Shown: piece by piece, positions 34,112 to 36,119 of the stretch
How positions within the stretch are numbered: the stretch's first letter is position 1
Layout of the letters: each line of letters begins with the position of its first letter
Assembly: GCA_043775355.1 (NCBI GenBank)
Contig: JAYVSL010000060.1
Location: 1-36,119 of the forward strand
Reading direction: 5' to 3'
From: BOG-1363 sp043775355
Lineage (GTDB): Bacteria > Planctomycetota > UBA11346
DNA: 36,119 bases
Notes under the pieces: model-generated
What the model was told of the DNA's origin: nothing
Database searches by the model: none
Seen by the model: only the letters and a program-made list of their open reading frames with translations
Program-made: the position numbers and the translations under genes

Positions 34112-36004
34112 TTACGGCTTCGTTATGGCCTTGGGTGGAAGCGGCGCTGCTGGTTTAGCCCCCGGTGCAGGCGGAACGGCTGCGGGTGGGACAGCAGGTT
34201 GAGCGGGCCTCCCAGCCCCAGGATGCGGCACGGGCTTTGGATCGGTAGCCTCTGCTGCCCCTTTCGCGGCATCGGCGGCAGCTTTTTCAGCGGCAGCTTT
34301 TTCGGCCGCCTCGCGCTCGGCAGCAGCCTGATCGGCGGCTGCTTCGGAGCCCGCTTTGACCAACACTTTGACGTTACCATTAACATGATCCCAGTAAATG
34401 ATCCGACCGTCTGGCAATTCATAATAGACCGTATCAGTCTTTAATAAAGGTTCGTTTCTCAGTTTAAATAGATCTTCCAATGGTCCCGTGTCCGGCTCAT
34501 GAGCAATGGGCGGCTTAGGCTTCAACACATTCTGTTTAAAATTAGCAGGATTTTTTTTGAACTCGAGGACTTCATCATAAACTAGGCCAAGAAAATCTGG
34601 GTAAAAATATGACAGCGGCTTGTGTGGTTTGATTAATTTTTCGCAACGAGGCAACTCTAATGTTGAACCGGTTTTCGCATTGGTAAAAACAGCAACTTCA
34701 GTATCCATTGGCTTCGGCTTTACTTCGAGCATCTTACCCTTGCCACCGCCCGGGCGTGCTTTGGCAAAGATTTCATAATAAATAATTCGCGGAACTTTCA
34801 ACTTCACTTCTGATAATACATATTGAGTCGTAAAATCTTCAGGGACTTTTTGCCCCGCTTTTGCCCCTGGTAATGGAAACGGATTCTCAATGTTCTCGGG
34901 TTTCCCAAGACCTTCACCGGGGAGCAGTTTAAAGCTCATGGGTTTATCAATCCACTTGCCTACCTTGGCTCCAGCGAGACGTGGATCTCGCAAGTATTTA
35001 CTCATCAAAATGGTGGCGAAACTTTGTTCAGGATTTTCAAAATTTTGATTCACTTTTTCAAACACAAAACGAATGCTATCTTGCGCCTGAACCGAAGCGT
35101 CGTCGCTGTCGGCGCTGCGATACAGTCGTTCTCCACGTTTGAGCTGATCAGCAAACGGTCCCTGCATGCTGCCATTCTGAAATCTCGCAATAATTTCTTT
35201 ATTGCCAGTGACCACATCAGCGACGCTTTGACTGAGCTTCGCCCAATCAACTGGCGTTTCAGCATATGGGCCTTGAATCACTAAGATGGTCTGCTGCTGG
35301 TCTTTTTCGGTTTTTTGATCAAGGGGCAATCCGGTTGCCTTGGCGATCAGACGAGTGCGGAAATTATGGCGCTGCCACGGTTCGACCGTCGCAATCGTCA
35401 ATGGATACGACGACGTCGTTTCATTTACCGCCACACATCCGTTCGTCAGGCCTTTGGCGACCAACGGTTTCCAATCACCGGCACCGACTTTCATTTCAAT
35501 TTGCAAGCCAAGCCACTCAGCATGGTTGTCTTCACGACCCATCAGTGACCACGTTTTGCTGGATGCATCGCTGATACGAGGATCGGTATTTGAACTCGAT
35601 GCTGGCAAAGTGACTGTCAATTCCAGATTACCAATGGTGTCGACCACTGACACCTTCGGTGCATTCAATTCATAGATGTACGGCTGCGACGTTTGCGTGT
35701 CGATCGGACCAACGTCAGACGCCGCGCTTAAGAAGGCATAATACCTTGACGAAGGCAAGGGAACTGCCCATCGAGCCGTCATATCCTCAAAATAAGCAGA
35801 CGGAGCCTTCATTACTGGGGGCTTGGCTTCTCCACGAACTCTTTCCACCCGCAAGACCATATCATTGATTTTTTCCATCGAAATATTGTCAGGACGAATT
35901 TCAGGATTCCCGAACGTGGCAGACAAAAAATATCCGCACGCAGCAACCACCACTAAGACGGCAGCCTTTTCACCATGGGCGATAAGTACATCTTTGGCGC
36001 TCAT
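34112..36004 (-). CDS. membrane-anchored periplasmic protein of unknown function
   Basis: I do not recognise the family. The 630-residue product has a short cytoplasmic start, one membrane helix (about 13-30, KAAVLVVVAACGYFLSATFG), then a long soluble region that should be periplasmic. It looks beta-rich, with proline-rich turns, and about 75 C-terminal residues are low-complexity: Ala/Glu/Lys-rich (AAEKAAAEKAAADAA) then Pro/Ala-rich. The opening layout (short cytoplasmic tail, one helix, large periplasmic part) is that of PilN/PilO/GspL-type or Amuc_1100-type assembly scaffolds. It overlaps the previous gene by ATGA (36001-36004) and precedes the secretins, which supports a role in the same envelope machine. 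The start is fixed by that overlap. Confidence 0.7.
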   Translation of the reverse strand: MSAKDVLIAHGEKAAVLVVVAACGYFLSATFGNPEIRPDNISMEKINDMVLRVERVRGEAKPPVMKAPSAYFEDMTARWAVPLPSSRYYAFLSAASDVGPIDTQTSQPYIYELNAPKVSVVDTIGNLELTVTLPASSSNTDPRISDASSKTWSLMGREDNHAEWLGLQIEMKVGAGDWKPLVAKGLTNGCVAVNETTSSYPLTIATVEPWQRHNFRTRLIAKATGLPLDQKTEKDQQQTILVIQGPYAETPVDWAKLSQSVADVVTGNKEIIARFQNGSMQGPFADQLKRGERLYRSADSDDASVQAQDSIRFVFEKVNQNFENPEQSFATILMSKYLRDPRLAGAKVGKWIDKPMSFKLLPGEGLGKPENIENPFPLPGAKAGQKVPEDFTTQYVLSEVKLKVPRIIYYEIFAKARPGGGKGKMLEVKPKPMDTEVAVFTNAKTGSTLELPRCEKLIKPHKPLSYFYPDFLGLVYDEVLEFKKNPANFKQNVLKPKPPIAHEPDTGPLEDLFKLRNEPLLKTDTVYYELPDGRIIYWDHVNGNVKVLVKAGSEAAADQAAAEREAAEKAAAEKAAADAAKGAAEATDPKPVPHPGAGRPAQPAVPPAAVPPAPGAKPAAPLPPKAITKP

Positions 36005-36119
36005 TTGACGACCCCTCCGGCAGTAGCTTCGGTTGACGCAGCGACGGAAAGGATGCGATTAAAATCGATCACGGCGATGTTTAATCGCAATTTCATCGGC
36101 TCATCGGCCACATTTTTAC
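36001..36119 (-). CDS. C-terminal end of an unidentified protein, cut by window edge
   Basis: Reading the minus strand from the window edge, one frame is open for 39 codons and stops with TGA at 36001-36003. The end includes DEPMKLRLNIAVIDFNRIL and closes GGVVK. The stop overlaps the start of the 630-residue protein in an ATGA, the same junction used in the secretin unit. That overlap, rather than homology, is the main support for this being a real coding end. Function unknown; likely part of the same operon. Confidence 0.65.
   Translation of the reverse strand, partial: KNVADEPMKLRLNIAVIDFNRILSVAASTEATAGGVVK

Overview
The window comes from a Gram-negative-type bacterium, most likely of the PVC superphylum (Planctomycetota, Lentisphaerota or Verrucomicrobiota side). 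The pointers are a prepilin with the long N-terminal motif typical of those phyla, tandem TPR/coiled-coil secretins, an exported squalene-cyclase-like toroid protein, a BBP2-type porin and frequent TTG starts. This is inference from protein character; there is no rRNA gene here. I see no tRNA, rRNA, CRISPR, phage or insertion-sequence gene.

Layout. Positions 1-9660 hold mostly housekeeping and envelope genes: a GT4 glycosyltransferase (minus), a SWIM-SNF2 helicase, uppP-tmk, a small DoxX-like membrane protein, a lipoprotein and an exported toroid protein. Their gaps carry four copies of a 110-125 bp inverted repeat with 8-bp-period purine-rich arms (75-186, 4911-5034, 8100-8215, 8270-8384). 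The last two lie in a 170 bp tandem duplication ending at the ribosome binding site of the toroid gene. A second array of 7-bp units (9561-9666) runs into the trpE stop codon. Positions 9661-17580 hold trpE (minus), a porin with a long structured leader, an SGNH hydrolase, a VapBC toxin-antitoxin pair and an ABC exporter.

Positions 17587-36119 are dominated by a type IV pilus/type II secretion-like envelope system. It comprises an FHA-GAF-AAA+-Fis regulator that has lost its GAFTGA loop, divergent pilT, a prepilin, an exbB-exbD-exbD proton-channel set, three tandem paralogous secretin-like proteins joined by ATGA overlaps, and a 630-residue anchored periplasmic protein that itself overlaps a further gene cut by the window edge. 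lysS lies between the proton-channel and secretin sets.

How it may work together (inference): the secretin-like proteins would build outer-membrane gates, PilT would supply retraction ATPase activity, ExbB/ExbD would provide proton-motive force, and the 630-residue protein and its neighbour would form the inner-membrane or periplasmic scaffold. No PilB, PilC, PilM/N/O or prepilin peptidase gene is visible, so the system is incomplete in this window. The most unusual points are the secretin triplication, the GAFTGA-less regulator, and the two families of short-period inverted repeat arrays.
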